The position numbers were made by a program, and so were the translations under genes. DNA of 64,000 bases from Gluconacetobacter liquefaciens (GTDB lineage: Bacteria > Pseudomonadota > Alphaproteobacteria > Acetobacterales > Acetobacteraceae), in assembly GCF_003350405.1 (NCBI RefSeq), contig NZ_QQAW01000012.1:1-64000 (forward strand). Direction: 5' to 3'. Shown in pieces: positions 44,899 to 54,313 of the stretch (its first letter is position 1; every line of letters begins with the position of its first letter). The notes beneath the pieces were generated by a model. It ran no database searches. It worked only from the letters and a program-made list of their open reading frames with translations, and was not told the origin of the DNA.

Positions 44899-46119
44899 TT
44901 ATCGACCCTCCCACATGCGACCCGGGTTGAGGATGCCGCCGGGGTCGAAGCCCTGCTTGATGCGGCACTGAAGCGCATCCATCGTCGCGCTGGCTGGTTC
45001 GAAGACGGGTGTCGCGGCACGCAGCGCCTCCGGCGCGACCACGAGCATGGCGTGACCGCCGACCTGGCCCATCGCGGCGCGAATGATTGCCGCGCCGCCA
45101 TCGGGGCCGGCGTCCTCCGCATCGAGGTTCAGCCAGACAAGTCCGCCGCCCCAGTCGAACAGCGTGTCGGCGGAAACCAGTCGGGCACGTATCGCCTGTA
45201 CGACGGCACTCGCCCTGGCGGGCGTAGGACAGAGCCGCCATAAATAGCGCTCCCGCCCCGCGACCAGGGACTCTACGGAGGCGATCTCCGTCCAAAGTCG
45301 TTCGCTCGCGGCTGCGTCGAGACGGTCGCCATGGCCAAGCAGCTTCTCAAGTTCGGCGGCGCGGTAGATCACCGAGGGCGCGGGCCCCTCAAGGCGCAGC
45401 GCGGTCACGCCGCCGAGGCCGTTCGCCACCGCATCGACGCCGGAGCGGCGGGCGGCCGGGCTGGGCAGGTGCGCCGCGCCCGAAACCTCGTGAGGTGTGT
45501 TGAGAGCCCGCAGCATGGTCGGGATCGCGACGTCGTCGGCGAGCCCGTGGAGAAGCAGGGTACAGGAGGTCTCGGGTTTCGGCATGACCTTCAGTGTGAC
45601 CTCGGTCAGCAGCGAGAGCGTGCCGAAAGCGCCGGCCTGCAACTTGCACATATCGTAACCGGTGACGTTCTTGACGACTTTCCCGCCTGCTTTCCAGGCA
45701 TCCCCCCGCCCGTTGATGGCGGCGAAACCGAGGAAGAAATCGCGCGCCGCCCCGGCGCGCAGGCGTCGCGGGCCGGAGAGATTGCAGGCCAGCACGCCGC
45801 CCAGCGTCGGTTCGGCATTGCTTGCGAGCAGTTTGCGCCAGTCGGGTGGCTCGAATGCCAGCATCTGCTGCTGGTCCGCCAACTGGCGCTGGATGTCCGC
45901 CATCGGGGTGCCGGCCCTGGCGGTCATGACGAGTTCCGCCGGTTCGTAATCGACGATGCCGCTGAGCCTGGAGACGTCGAGTTGATGGTCGGTCCGTGGC
46001 GGCCGCCCGAGTGCACGCTTGCTGCCGCCGGCGACGATTTCGAGCGGATGGTTTTCCGCCATCGCCCAGCCAATCATGTCTTGCGCCTCGGCGTCGTTCG
46101 ATGGTCGAAGGACGATCAT
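44899..46119 (-). CDS. glcE: Glycolate oxidase FAD-binding subunit GlcE
   Basis: 406 residues from the ATG at 46119, which lies six bases from AGAAGGG; the ATG at 46125 overlaps that site. PCMH-type FAD domain: LEIVAGGSKRALGRP, TLGGVLACNLSGPRRLRAGA, RDFFLGF and GGKVVKNVTGYDMCKL. The C-terminus has the FAD-linked oxidase ending DPGGILNPGRMW. With GlcD and GlcF it forms the membrane-associated enzyme that oxidises glycolate to glyoxylate. About 50 residues longer than E. coli GlcE. Twelve bases after glcD and five before glcF. Confidence 0.93.
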   Translation of the reverse strand: MIVLRPSNDAEAQDMIGWAMAENHPLEIVAGGSKRALGRPPRTDHQLDVSRLSGIVDYEPAELVMTARAGTPMADIQRQLADQQQMLAFEPPDWRKLLASNAEPTLGGVLACNLSGPRRLRAGAARDFFLGFAAINGRGDAWKAGGKVVKNVTGYDMCKLQAGAFGTLSLLTEVTLKVMPKPETSCTLLLHGLADDVAIPTMLRALNTPHEVSGAAHLPSPAARRSGVDAVANGLGGVTALRLEGPAPSVIYRAAELEKLLGHGDRLDAAASERLWTEIASVESLVAGRERYLWRLCPTPARASAVVQAIRARLVSADTLFDWGGGLVWLNLDAEDAGPDGGAAIIRAAMGQVGGHAMLVVAPEALRAATPVFEPASATMDALQCRIKQGFDPGGILNPGRMWEGR

Positions 46120-46131
46120 GGTCATCCCTTC

Positions 46132-47622
46132 TCAGAAGCGTGGCAGGTCGGGAAAGCGCAGATTCCCGGCATGCACATGGACGCGGCCAAGCTCCGCGCA
46201 GCGGCAAAGCTGAGGAAAGACCTTGCCGGGATTGAGCAGGCTTTCGGAATCGAAAGCGCATTTCAGCCGGGTTTGCTGAGCGAGGTCGCTGTCGTTGAAC
46301 ATCGTGCCCATCAGGTCGCGTTTCTCGACGCCGACCCCGTGTTCTCCGGTCAGAACGCCCCCGACCTCGACACAGAGCCGAAGGATGTCGTTGCCGAAAT
46401 CCTCGGCGCGCTGCAATTCGCCCGGCCGATTGGCGTCATAGAGGATGAGCGGATGCAGATTGCCGTCGCCGGCATGAAAGACGTTGGCGACGCGCAGTTT
46501 ATATTTCGCCTCCATCTCTTCCATGCGTTGCAGCACGGTGCCGATCTGCCGGCGTGGGATCGTCCCGTCCATGCAATAGTAATCGGGCGAAAGCCGGCCG
46601 ACGGCGGGAAACGCCGCCTTCCTGCCGGCCCAGAACAGCAGCCGTTCCTCCTCGGACTGGCTGGCGCGGCAGCTCGTCGCGCCGTGCCTGCCGGCAATTG
46701 CCTCGACCGCGGCGATGAGATGGTCGATTTCGGCCGCGCAACCGTCGAGTTCGATGATGAGCAATGCCGCCGCATCGAGTGGATAACCCGCATGGACGAA
46801 GGCTTCGGCCGCCTCGATCGCGAGGTGGTCCATCATCTCCATGCCGCCGGGAATGATGCCGGTGGCGATCACCTCCGCGACGCAATGACCAACGCCCTCG
46901 ATGGTTGCGAAACCGATCATCAGGGCGCGGGCGCCCGGAGGCTTCGGCAGGATGCGCACCGTGACCTCGGTCACGACGCCGAGCATGCCTTCCGACCCGA
47001 CCAGGACGCCGAGCAGGTCATAGCCGGATGCATCGAAATGCTTGCCGCCGAGGCGAATGATCTCGCCGTCCATCATCACCAGTTCGACACCGATGACGTT
47101 GTTGGTGGTCAGGCCGTATTTCAGGCAATGCACGCCGCCGGAATTCTCCGCGACGTTCCCGCCGATCGTGCAGGCGATCTGGCTTGAGGGATCGGGGGCG
47201 TAATAGAGACCCTGTGCCTGCACGGCCTGGGAAATGCCGAGATTGGTCACGCCCGGCTGCACCACGATGCAGCGGTTTTCGACATCTATGTCGAGAATGC
47301 GCTTGAACTTGCCAAGGCCGAGTAGAATGCCGTCCTGTAATGGCAGAGCGCCCCCGGACAGGGAGGTGCCGGCGCCCCGCGGCACGACCTTGATCCGATT
47401 GGCATGGCAGTAGCGCAGAATTTCGGAGACCTGTGCCGTCGTCTCCGGCAGGACCACCACCATCGGAAGCTGGCGGTAGGCGGTGAGGCCATCGCATTCG
47501 AAGGCGCGACGTTCGGGCTCGCTGTCGATGACACCTTCGCCGGGCACGATGCGCCGGAGCGCATCGACGATTTCGGAACGACGGGCAAGCACGGCTTCGT
47601 CGGGAGCGGGCATCCTGATCAT
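46132..47622 (-). CDS. glcD: Glycolate oxidase catalytic subunit GlcD
   Basis: 496 residues, standard GlcD length. FAD-binding PCMH motifs: VVPRGAGTSLSGGALP, DPSSQIACTIGGNVAENSGG and GSEGMLGVVTEVTV. The C-terminal oxidase domain includes NVFHAGDGNLHPLILYD and GGVLTGEHGVGVEKRD, ending LLNPGKVFPQL. It dehydrogenates glycolate (and D-lactate in some relatives), passing electrons through GlcF to quinone. The start overlaps the permease stop by 4 bases, so uptake and oxidation are coupled. Confidence 0.95.
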   Translation of the reverse strand: MIRMPAPDEAVLARRSEIVDALRRIVPGEGVIDSEPERRAFECDGLTAYRQLPMVVVLPETTAQVSEILRYCHANRIKVVPRGAGTSLSGGALPLQDGILLGLGKFKRILDIDVENRCIVVQPGVTNLGISQAVQAQGLYYAPDPSSQIACTIGGNVAENSGGVHCLKYGLTTNNVIGVELVMMDGEIIRLGGKHFDASGYDLLGVLVGSEGMLGVVTEVTVRILPKPPGARALMIGFATIEGVGHCVAEVIATGIIPGGMEMMDHLAIEAAEAFVHAGYPLDAAALLIIELDGCAAEIDHLIAAVEAIAGRHGATSCRASQSEEERLLFWAGRKAAFPAVGRLSPDYYCMDGTIPRRQIGTVLQRMEEMEAKYKLRVANVFHAGDGNLHPLILYDANRPGELQRAEDFGNDILRLCVEVGGVLTGEHGVGVEKRDLMGTMFNDSDLAQQTRLKCAFDSESLLNPGKVFPQLCRCAELGRVHVHAGNLRFPDLPRF

Positions 47623-49241
47623 TGGCCGCCTCCCAGGGTTGGAATGATCCAGGGAACCAGGAACTGCTGTGCCGCGACGATGAGGCTGAGTGCCAGCGTC
47701 ACGACGATGCTATGCCAGAAGGTGCGGGCGAAAACGACACCTTCCTGCCCCTTCAGCCTGGTGACCGCGACGCCGGTCGCTATGTTCTGCGGCGAGACCA
47801 TCTTGCCCATGACGCCGCCCGAGGAATTGGTCGCGGCGAACAGGACCGGATCGAAATGGAGCTGCCGGGCAGCGACGACCTGCAGATTGCCGAATAGCGC
47901 GTTGCCGGACGTGTCGCTGCCTGAAAGCAGGACGGCGACCCAGCCCAGGAAGGGTGAGAGAAAGACGAACAGATGGCCGGTGGAGGCCACCGCCTTGCCG
48001 AGTGTGTAGGCCATCCCGGAATAGTTCATCAGATAGGCCAGGCCGATGATCAGCATCACGGTAATGACGGCGAGCCACGCCTGACGCAGGGTCTGGCCGA
48101 TGCAGGCGATGAAATCGGCCAACGACAGTCTGACGACCAGGGCGGTGATGATGGCGGAGATCAGGATTGCGGTACCGGTCGCCAGTGGCTGGAATACCCA
48201 GACGGCGGCGTAGGGCCTGTTGTCGTAGAGCGTGATCGCGATCGCATTGTCGAGGCCCGGCCAATGGATCTTCTGCTGGCCGACGAGGAAAACGCCGAAA
48301 TGTGTCCAGAGGATCACGACGGCGGAGACGATCAGCCAGGGCAGCCATCCCTGCCAGGACGCGACGGTGCGGGTTGGTGCCTGCAAATTCAGGATCGATG
48401 CGTCGATGGCGAATTCCGGGTCTGGTGCCGGACGCCATGTCCTGAGAAATATCAGGGTGGCGCCGAGCGAGCCGAGCGCGGAGAGCACGTCGGTCAGGGC
48501 GTAGTCGAGATAATTCGACGACACGAACTGCGAAAGGGCGAAGCTGCCTCCCGCGACGAGAAGAAGCGGCCAGAGCGCCCGCAGGGAACGCCTGCCGCCA
48601 TAGAGGGCCATTACATAAAAGGGCAGGGCAATGGCGATAAACGGCAATTGTCGCCCGATCATTGCCGCGAGCGTATGAGCGGGGAGCCCCGTAACGGCTC
48701 CGAGTACGGTCACGGGCACGCCGAGTGCGCCAAAGGCGACGGGCGCGGTGTTGAAGATGAGCACGAACACCAGCGCTTCGAGCGCGGGGAAACCGACAAG
48801 GATCAGGAGCGAGCTTGTGATCGCCACTGGCGTGCCAAAACCGGAGACCCCTTCGAGAAGGGCACCGAAGCAGAAGCCGATGACGACGAGCACGACGCGC
48901 CGGTCATTGGGAAGGTTGGTGAGCAGCCAGGTGCGGAACGCATCGAAGCGGCCTGACCTGACTGCGATGTTGTAGAGAAGGAGCGCGCTGAGCACGATCC
49001 ACATCACTGGCCACAAGGCGAAGACGGCGCCATTGAGCACGGCATCGACGGCAAGTCCCGCGGGCATGCGCCAGACCGCGATTGCCGCGATCAGGCCGAT
49101 GACGAGCCCTGCAAGCGCGGCCTCCCAGGCGGGCCGGCGCAATATGCCGAGAAGGGTCAGGACTGCGAGAACCGGTAGGACCGCGACGATGAAGGATAGG
49201 CCCAGGCTGCCGCCGACAGGCGCCAGAAGTTGCTGGAACAC
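47619..49241 (-). CDS. lctP: L-lactate/glycolate permease (LctP family)
   Basis: 540 residues from a GTG at 49241 with GGGAGAG upstream. About 12-14 transmembrane helices. Family motifs: FCFGALLEGVSGFGTPVAIT, FNTAPVAFGALGVPV, LLSGSDTSGNALFGNLQ and TNSSGGVMGKMVSPQNIATG. This family (LldP, GlcA) imports L-lactate, D-lactate and glycolate with protons. Its place just before glcDEF and after the glyoxylate-carboligase genes favours glycolate as the main substrate. Confidence 0.95.
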   Translation of the reverse strand: MFQQLLAPVGGSLGLSFIVAVLPVLAVLTLLGILRRPAWEAALAGLVIGLIAAIAVWRMPAGLAVDAVLNGAVFALWPVMWIVLSALLLYNIAVRSGRFDAFRTWLLTNLPNDRRVVLVVIGFCFGALLEGVSGFGTPVAITSSLLILVGFPALEALVFVLIFNTAPVAFGALGVPVTVLGAVTGLPAHTLAAMIGRQLPFIAIALPFYVMALYGGRRSLRALWPLLLVAGGSFALSQFVSSNYLDYALTDVLSALGSLGATLIFLRTWRPAPDPEFAIDASILNLQAPTRTVASWQGWLPWLIVSAVVILWTHFGVFLVGQQKIHWPGLDNAIAITLYDNRPYAAVWVFQPLATGTAILISAIITALVVRLSLADFIACIGQTLRQAWLAVITVMLIIGLAYLMNYSGMAYTLGKAVASTGHLFVFLSPFLGWVAVLLSGSDTSGNALFGNLQVVAARQLHFDPVLFAATNSSGGVMGKMVSPQNIATGVAVTRLKGQEGVVFARTFWHSIVVTLALSLIVAAQQFLVPWIIPTLGGGQ

Positions 49242-49290
49242 GGATATCTCTCCCTTTGAACATTTCTTTTCCCGTCAGGGAGGCTTCGCC

Positions 49291-49470
49291 TCACCCGCGG
49301 TCGCGTTCTTGTTTCAAGAGATTTTTGGTACCGATGATGTCGAATGGTGTTGATGCGGTGATGGTGACGACCTCGCCCACGCGTGCCAGGTCTTCGATGT
49401 GGCCGCCTTTATCGGCCGGACAGGTTGTTCCAGGCTGCGACCATGGACGAACGCCGTTGCGTCCGCCGGG
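49291..49470 (-). pseudogene. Probable C-terminal remnant of a pyruvate kinase
   Basis: Between the glxR stop and the permease start a short leftward frame ends with HIEDLARVGEVVTITAS, then PFDIIGTKNLLKQERDRG and stop. This resembles the last strand-turn-strand of pyruvate kinases (..VVVTAG.PFG..GTTNLL). In many proteobacterial glyoxylate clusters the order is gcl-hyi-glxR-ttuD-pyk, so a deletion removing ttuD and most of pyk would leave exactly this scrap. No start codon with a ribosome site; not functional. Match is short, so identity is tentative. Confidence 0.4.
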
Positions 49471-49472
49471 CC

Positions 49473-50372
49473 TTATGCCCCCGCAGCTTTCTCGCCGATC
49501 TCGTGGCAGGCAAGGCGTTCCAGCACGCGAACCATGCCGGAATGGTCCCAGGCTTCGCCGCCCGCCGCAACCGCCGCATTGAAAAGTTCCTGGCAGGTTG
49601 CCGTATTGGGCAGACTGACGCCGAGGCTGCGGGCGCCCTGCAAGGCGAGATTGAGATCCTTCTGGTGCAGCGCGATGCGGAAGCCGGGCGCGAAATTGCG
49701 CTTCACCATGCGTTCGCCATGCACGTCCAGGATACGGGAACTGGCGAAGCCGCCCATCAGCGCCTGGCGGACGCGCGCCGGGTCGGCGCCGGCCTTGGAG
49801 GCGAACAGGAGCGCCTCGCCCACCGCTTCGATGGTCAGGGCGACGATGATCTGGTTGGCGACTTTGGTGGTCTGGCCGTCACCGTTTCCACCGACCAGGG
49901 TGATGTTCTTTCCCATGTGTTCGAAAATCGGCTTCACTGTTTCGAATGCGGCATCCGGGCCACCCACCATGATGGTGAGGCTCGCGGCTTTCGCTCCGAC
50001 GTCGCCGCCCGAGACCGGGGCATCGAGATAATCGCAGCCAAGTTCGTTGATGCGCCGGGCGAACGCCTTCGTCGCGATCGGCGAGATGCTGCTCATGTCC
50101 ACCACGATCTTGCCGGGTGTGAGCCCTTCGGCGACGCCATCGGGGCCGAAAAGAACCTCTTCCACATCGGGCGTATCGGGGACCATGGTGATGATGATGT
50201 CGGCCTGGCGGGCGACCTCGCGCCCGCTGCGACAGGCGTGGGCGCCCTTGTCGAGCAGTTCCTGCGGCGGGGTTCCGGTGTTTCGAATAAAAAGGGTATG
50301 GCCTGCGGTGAGAAGATGGCCGGCCATGGGACGGCCCATGATGCCCAGTCCGATGAATCCGATTCTGCTCAT
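49473..50372 (-). CDS. glxR: Tartronate semialdehyde (2-hydroxy-3-oxopropionate) reductase
   Basis: 299 residues from the ATG at 50372. Beta-hydroxyacid dehydrogenase signature IGFIGLGIMGRPMAGHLL, then VVDMSSISPIATK, DAPVSGGDVGAK and the catalytic-lysine region GNGDGQTTKVANQIIV. It reduces tartronate semialdehyde, the product of Gcl, to D-glycerate with NAD(P)H. Third gene of the operon, 16 bases after hyi. No glycerate kinase gene follows in the window, so the kinase must be encoded elsewhere. Confidence 0.96.
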   Translation of the reverse strand: MSRIGFIGLGIMGRPMAGHLLTAGHTLFIRNTGTPPQELLDKGAHACRSGREVARQADIIITMVPDTPDVEEVLFGPDGVAEGLTPGKIVVDMSSISPIATKAFARRINELGCDYLDAPVSGGDVGAKAASLTIMVGGPDAAFETVKPIFEHMGKNITLVGGNGDGQTTKVANQIIVALTIEAVGEALLFASKAGADPARVRQALMGGFASSRILDVHGERMVKRNFAPGFRIALHQKDLNLALQGARSLGVSLPNTATCQELFNAAVAAGGEAWDHSGMVRVLERLACHEIGEKAAGA

Positions 50373-50388
50373 GATCTTTTCCCGATTT

Positions 50389-51201
50389 TCAGGAGACTTG
50401 CGCAAGTGACGAGGCCGCGGGGGGCGGCGCGTAGGGCTGGAGCCAGTCCAGCCCGGCCGCCGTCGTGGTCAGTGGCTTGTATTCGCAGCCGATCCAGCCG
50501 GCGTAGCCGAGCCTGTCGATGTGCTGGAACAGGAAGCTGTAATTGATTTCGCCCGTGCCCGGTTCGTGGCGGCCAGGGTTGTCGGCGAGCTGGATATGGC
50601 CGATGCGGGCGAAATGGGTCTCGATCGTGCGGGCGAGATCGCCCTCCATCACCTGTGCGTGATAAATATCGTATTGCAGCTTGAGGTTTGCCGAGCCGAC
50701 AGCCGCGATGATCTCCAGCGCGGGCGCCGTGCGGTCAACAAAAAAGCCTGGAATGTCCCGGCTGTTGACCGGTTCAAGCAGCAGGCCAATGCTGGCGGCC
50801 TCAAGCCTCTCTGCCGCATAGCGCAGATTGTCGATCAGCGTTGCGCGGGCGACTTCCGCCGGGACGCCTTTGGGCAGGATCCCGGCGAGGCAATTCACCT
50901 GTGGGCAGGACAGTGCCGTTGCATAGTCGATGGTACGATCGACGCCCGCCCGGAAGTCGGCTGTCCGGTCGGGGTGGCAGGCGATGCCGCGCTCGCCGGC
51001 GCCCCAGTCGCCCGCCGGCAGGTTATGCAGGACAAGGCTCAGCCGATGCCGTTTCAGCAGGGCGGCGAGCTCCTGTTTGTCGAAATCATAGGGGAACAGG
51101 AATTCGACGGCTTCGAAGCCCGCCACCCTGGCGGCGGCGAAGCGTTCGAGGAAGGGCAGTTCGGTAAACAACATGGTGAGGTTGGCGGCGAATTTGGGCA
51201 T
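50389..51201 (-). CDS. hyi: Hydroxypyruvate isomerase
   Basis: 270 residues from the ATG at 51201, four bases after GGGAGGG. TIM-barrel isomerase motifs: PKFAANLTMLFTELPFLERF, FEAVEFLFPYDF, LVLHNLPAGDW, ERGIACHPDR, LLLEPVNSRDIPGFF and QYDIYHAQVMEGD. It interconverts hydroxypyruvate and tartronate semialdehyde, which can feed GlxR. Between gcl and glxR in the leftward operon, 66 bases after gcl. Confidence 0.96.
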   Translation of the reverse strand: MPKFAANLTMLFTELPFLERFAAARVAGFEAVEFLFPYDFDKQELAALLKRHRLSLVLHNLPAGDWGAGERGIACHPDRTADFRAGVDRTIDYATALSCPQVNCLAGILPKGVPAEVARATLIDNLRYAAERLEAASIGLLLEPVNSRDIPGFFVDRTAPALEIIAAVGSANLKLQYDIYHAQVMEGDLARTIETHFARIGHIQLADNPGRHEPGTGEINYSFLFQHIDRLGYAGWIGCEYKPLTTTAAGLDWLQPYAPPPAASSLAQVS

Positions 51202-51267
51202 AAGACCCTCCCTGTTCACGAGAATCGTTATTGTTCGGCAGGTGCGCGGAGGCCGGCTGTCAGCGAC

Positions 51268-53091
51268 CTAACGCACGTTCGAGGGCAAGGGCTCCGCGAC
51301 GTCGCGCATATCTTCGCTTTCCCGGATTGAGAGGTCGGGGTCGAGGCAGAGGATTTCCTCGAACTCGTTGACGCTGTCGATCTCGGTGCCCATGGCGATG
51401 TTGGTGACGCGCTCCAGGATGAATTCAAGCACGACAGGAACCTGATGTTCGGCCATCAGTTCGTGGGCTCTGGCGAAAGCCGCCTTGAATTCATTTGCGG
51501 ATTTGACGCGGAGGCCTTTGCAGCCGAGTCCTTCGGCAACGGCCACATGGTCTACGCCGTAGCCGGGTACGGCGTCGCCATCCGGCTTGGCGTTGATGTT
51601 TTCGAAGGCGAGGCTGACTTCGAAATCCATCTGGAAGGCCCGCTGGGCCTGCCGGATCAGGCCGAGATAGGAATTGTTCACGACAATATGCAGGAAGGGC
51701 AGCTTGTGCTGTGCCCCTACCGCCAGTTCCTCGATCATGAACTGGAAATCGTAGTCGCCGGAGAGCGCCACGATCTTCTTGTCGGGGTCGGCGGCGCGGA
51801 CGCCGAGCGCGGCGGGCAGGGTCCAGCCCAGCGGCCCGGCCTGGCCGGAATTAATCCAGTTGCGCGGATTGTAGACGTGCAGGAATTGCGCGCCGGCGAT
51901 CTGGGACAGGCCGATGGTCGTGACGTAGCAGGTATCGCGGTCCAGGATGTCGTTCATTTCCTGGTAGACCCGCTGGGGTTTCAGCGGCACCTGATCGAAA
52001 TGGCTCTGGCGGAGCATGCTGTTCTTGCGGTGCAGGCATTGTCCGGCCCAGACGGAGCGGTCCCTGAGCGAACCATCCGCCTGCATCTCGCGGGCGACCT
52101 CGATGAACAGTTCCAGTGCGGCGCGGGCGTCGGAGACAATGCCGAAATCCGGCCCGAACACCCGGCCGATCTGCGTCGGCTCGATGTCGACATGCACGAA
52201 GGTCCGGCCTTTCGTATAGACCTCGACGGAGCCGGTATGGCGATTGGCCCACCGGTTGCCGATGCCGAGCACGAAATCTGATTTCAGGAAGGTGGCGTTA
52301 CCGTAGCGGTGGCTGGTCTGCAGGCCGACCATGCCGGCCATCAGCGCGTGGTCGTCGGGGATCGCTCCCCAACCCATCAGGGTCGGGATGACCGGTACGC
52401 CGGTGAGTTCGGCGAAGGTGACGAGAAGATCGCTGGCGTCGGCGCTGATGATGCCGCCGCCGGCGACGATCAGCGGCCGCTGCGATGCGTTGAGCATCTC
52501 GATGGCGCGCCGGGCCTGCTGCCGTGACGCGGCGGGTTTGTAGATCGGCAGCGGCTGGTAGGTCTCGATATCGAACTCGATTTCGGCCATCTGAACGTCG
52601 ATGGGCAGGTCGATCAGAACCGGGCCGGGACGACCCGAGCGCATCACATGAAAAGCCTGTTGGAAGACCATCGGGACCAGCGCCGGCTCGCGCACGCAGA
52701 CCGCCCATTTTGCGACCGGCTTCGCGATGGATTCGATGTCGATCGCCTGGAAATCTTCCTTGTAGAGCCTCGCGCGGGGGGCCTGGCCCGTGACGCACAA
52801 AATGGGTACGGAATCGGCGGCCGCGGCGTAAATCCCCGTGATCATGTCGGTGCCGGCGGGGCCCGACGTGCCGATACAGACGCCGATATTGCCGGGCCTG
52901 GCGCGGGTGTAGCCATCCGCCATGTGCGAGGCGCCCTCGACATGGCGTGCCAGAATATGACGGATCGTGCCGCGCCTGCGCAACGCGGCATAGAATGGGT
53001 TGATCGCGGCACCGGGCACGCCAAAGGCGGTTGAAATACCTTCCCGTTCCAGAACGAGGACAGCGGCGTCGACTGCGGTCATCTTGGGCAC
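51268..53091 (-). CDS. gcl: Glyoxylate carboligase (tartronate-semialdehyde synthase)
   Basis: 607 residues from a GTG at 53091 with GGGGAG upstream. The N-terminus and [17 protein letters not shown] closely follow E. coli Gcl. The ThDP enzyme active-site Glu of this superfamily is replaced by Val51 ([11 protein letters not shown]), the known hallmark of Gcl. The C-terminal ThDP motif ([17 protein letters not shown] ... [10 protein letters not shown]) is intact. It condenses two glyoxylate to tartronate semialdehyde and CO2 using ThDP, FAD and Mg. First gene of the operon, divergent from the IclR regulator. Confidence 0.97.
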   Translation of the reverse strand: MPKMTAVDAAVLVLEREGISTAFGVPGAAINPFYAALRRRGTIRHILARHVEGASHMADGYTRARPGNIGVCIGTSGPAGTDMITGIYAAAADSVPILCVTGQAPRARLYKEDFQAIDIESIAKPVAKWAVCVREPALVPMVFQQAFHVMRSGRPGPVLIDLPIDVQMAEIEFDIETYQPLPIYKPAASRQQARRAIEMLNASQRPLIVAGGGIISADASDLLVTFAELTGVPVIPTLMGWGAIPDDHALMAGMVGLQTSHRYGNATFLKSDFVLGIGNRWANRHTGSVEVYTKGRTFVHVDIEPTQIGRVFGPDFGIVSDARAALELFIEVAREMQADGSLRDRSVWAGQCLHRKNSMLRQSHFDQVPLKPQRVYQEMNDILDRDTCYVTTIGLSQIAGAQFLHVYNPRNWINSGQAGPLGWTLPAALGVRAADPDKKIVALSGDYDFQFMIEELAVGAQHKLPFLHIVVNNSYLGLIRQAQRAFQMDFEVSLAFENINAKPDGDAVPGYGVDHVAVAEGLGCKGLRVKSANEFKAAFARAHELMAEHQVPVVLEFILERVTNIAMGTEIDSVNEFEEILCLDPDLSIRESEDMRDVAEPLPSNVR

Positions 53092-53154
53092 GTTACTCTC
53101 CCCGGCGTTTCGTTGTTGAACGCACTATGACAGGCAGGATTTTTTTGTGGGATG

Positions 53155-53174
53155 ATTTCCGTAGTGCGGGAAAT
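53155..53174. promoter_or_regulatory. Inverted repeat near the gcl promoter
   Basis: ATTTCC-GTAGTGCG-GGAAAT, 6-bp arms around an 8-base centre, about 65 bases upstream of gcl. A GGAAA/TTTCC-type pair is common in IclR-family operators. It lies in an AT-rich divergent spacer, so it could control gcl. Candidate only. Confidence 0.4.
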
Positions 53175-53247
53175 AAGAAAATAATCGTTTTAATATAATA
53201 TGTTACATGATTCCGATAAGGTAAAATAAGGCTCTTTTGGTAGGGAA

Positions 53248-53263
53248 ATGGAATTTTTTCCAT
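53248..53263. promoter_or_regulatory. Candidate IclR-family operator
   Basis: ATGGAA-TTTT-TTCCAT, perfect 6-bp arms, in the 250-base gcl/iclR intergenic region about 80 bases before the regulator start. TGGAA..TTCCA is the usual core of IclR-family sites such as AllR. Likely site of autoregulation or of gcl control together with 53155-53174. Binding not shown. Confidence 0.5.
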
Positions 53264-53341
53264 ATCGTGGGATAGAAGGCTCGCGTATCAATCATTTCAG
53301 GATGTTGAACGGTACCGATTATGTCGGACGGGGAGGACGTC

Positions 53342-54172
53342 ATGCCGCAACGCACAGTCAGGAAGCGGGCTGCCCAACCGGGCCGGAACGCCGTGGCCTC
53401 ACGCGGGAACGGCGATCAGGTTCAATCGCTGATTCGTGCGTTGGGGCTGCTGAACCGGATCGCGGAAGCGCCCGATGGTGCTTCCCTTACCGATCTCGCA
53501 CAGCAGGTTGGGCTACCTACTTCGACCGCGCATCGTTTGCTGACCACGCTGGAGCAGGAACGGTATGTGCGTTTCAATCATGAGCAGCGTCTGTGGACGG
53601 TTGGTGTCCAGGCGTTCGTAACGGGGTGTACCTTCACGAAAACGCGCAGCCTGGTCGCGGTGGCCAGGCCGCATATGCGCCATCTGATGGAGGAGGGAGG
53701 TGAAACCGTTAATCTCGCCATCGTGGACGAGGGGCAGGCGGTTTATCTGGCGCAGATCGAATGCAGCCAGATGATGCGGGTTTTCGCGCGGCCGGGAACC
53801 CGGGTACCGTTGCACTGCTCGGGCGTGGGAAAGGCTATACTCTCGGCAACGTCCGACAAGTCCTTGTCCAGAATTCTGCATCAGCACGGGATGCCGCGCC
53901 TGACCGTCAAGACGATCACAGCGCCTCTCCCTTTGCGCGAGGAACTCGAACGCGTGCGGGCCGTGGGGTATGCCGTCGACGACGAAGAGCATGCGGTAGG
54001 TCTGCGGTGCATTGCCGCGCCGATTTTTGACGAAACAGGCGATGTCGTCGCCGCCGTTTCCGCCTCCGGACCCATGGCCCGCATCGTCGAGGAAAGGATC
54101 GCACCGCTTGGTGGGCTTGTGCTTGATGCCGCGCGGGCCATCTCGGCGGACATGGGAGCGACATTGCGCTGA
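53342..54172 (+). CDS. IclR-family transcriptional regulator of the glyoxylate locus
   Basis: 276 residues from the ATG at 53342, preceded by GGGGAGGA; an ATG at 53321 has no ribosome site. Winged helix near residues 25-85 (LGLLNRIAEAPDGASLTDLA, VGLPTSTAHRLLTTLEQERYV). The IclR effector domain follows: NLAIVDEGQAVYLAQIE, PLHCSGVGKAILSA, and GYAVDDEEHAVGLRCIAAPIFD, with the common VSASGP near the end. Relatives (AllR, GclR) respond to glyoxylate or allantoin pathway signals and repress gcl. Divergent position and palindromes support that job here. Confidence 0.9.
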   Translation: MPQRTVRKRAAQPGRNAVASRGNGDQVQSLIRALGLLNRIAEAPDGASLTDLAQQVGLPTSTAHRLLTTLEQERYVRFNHEQRLWTVGVQAFVTGCTFTKTRSLVAVARPHMRHLMEEGGETVNLAIVDEGQAVYLAQIECSQMMRVFARPGTRVPLHCSGVGKAILSATSDKSLSRILHQHGMPRLTVKTITAPLPLREELERVRAVGYAVDDEEHAVGLRCIAAPIFDETGDVVAAVSASGPMARIVEERIAPLGGLVLDAARAISADMGATLR

Positions 54173-54313
54173 ACTGTCGTGCGTCATGGGGGGGCGTGGC
54201 AGCCTGCTCCCCTCATGACGTGCATCATGCTGCCGAAACAGCCTTTGTAAAGTTGGGCGGTGGGGCAGGGTATTTCGCGGTCGAACCTGCCAGACCCTCC
54301 TTCCAGACCCTGC

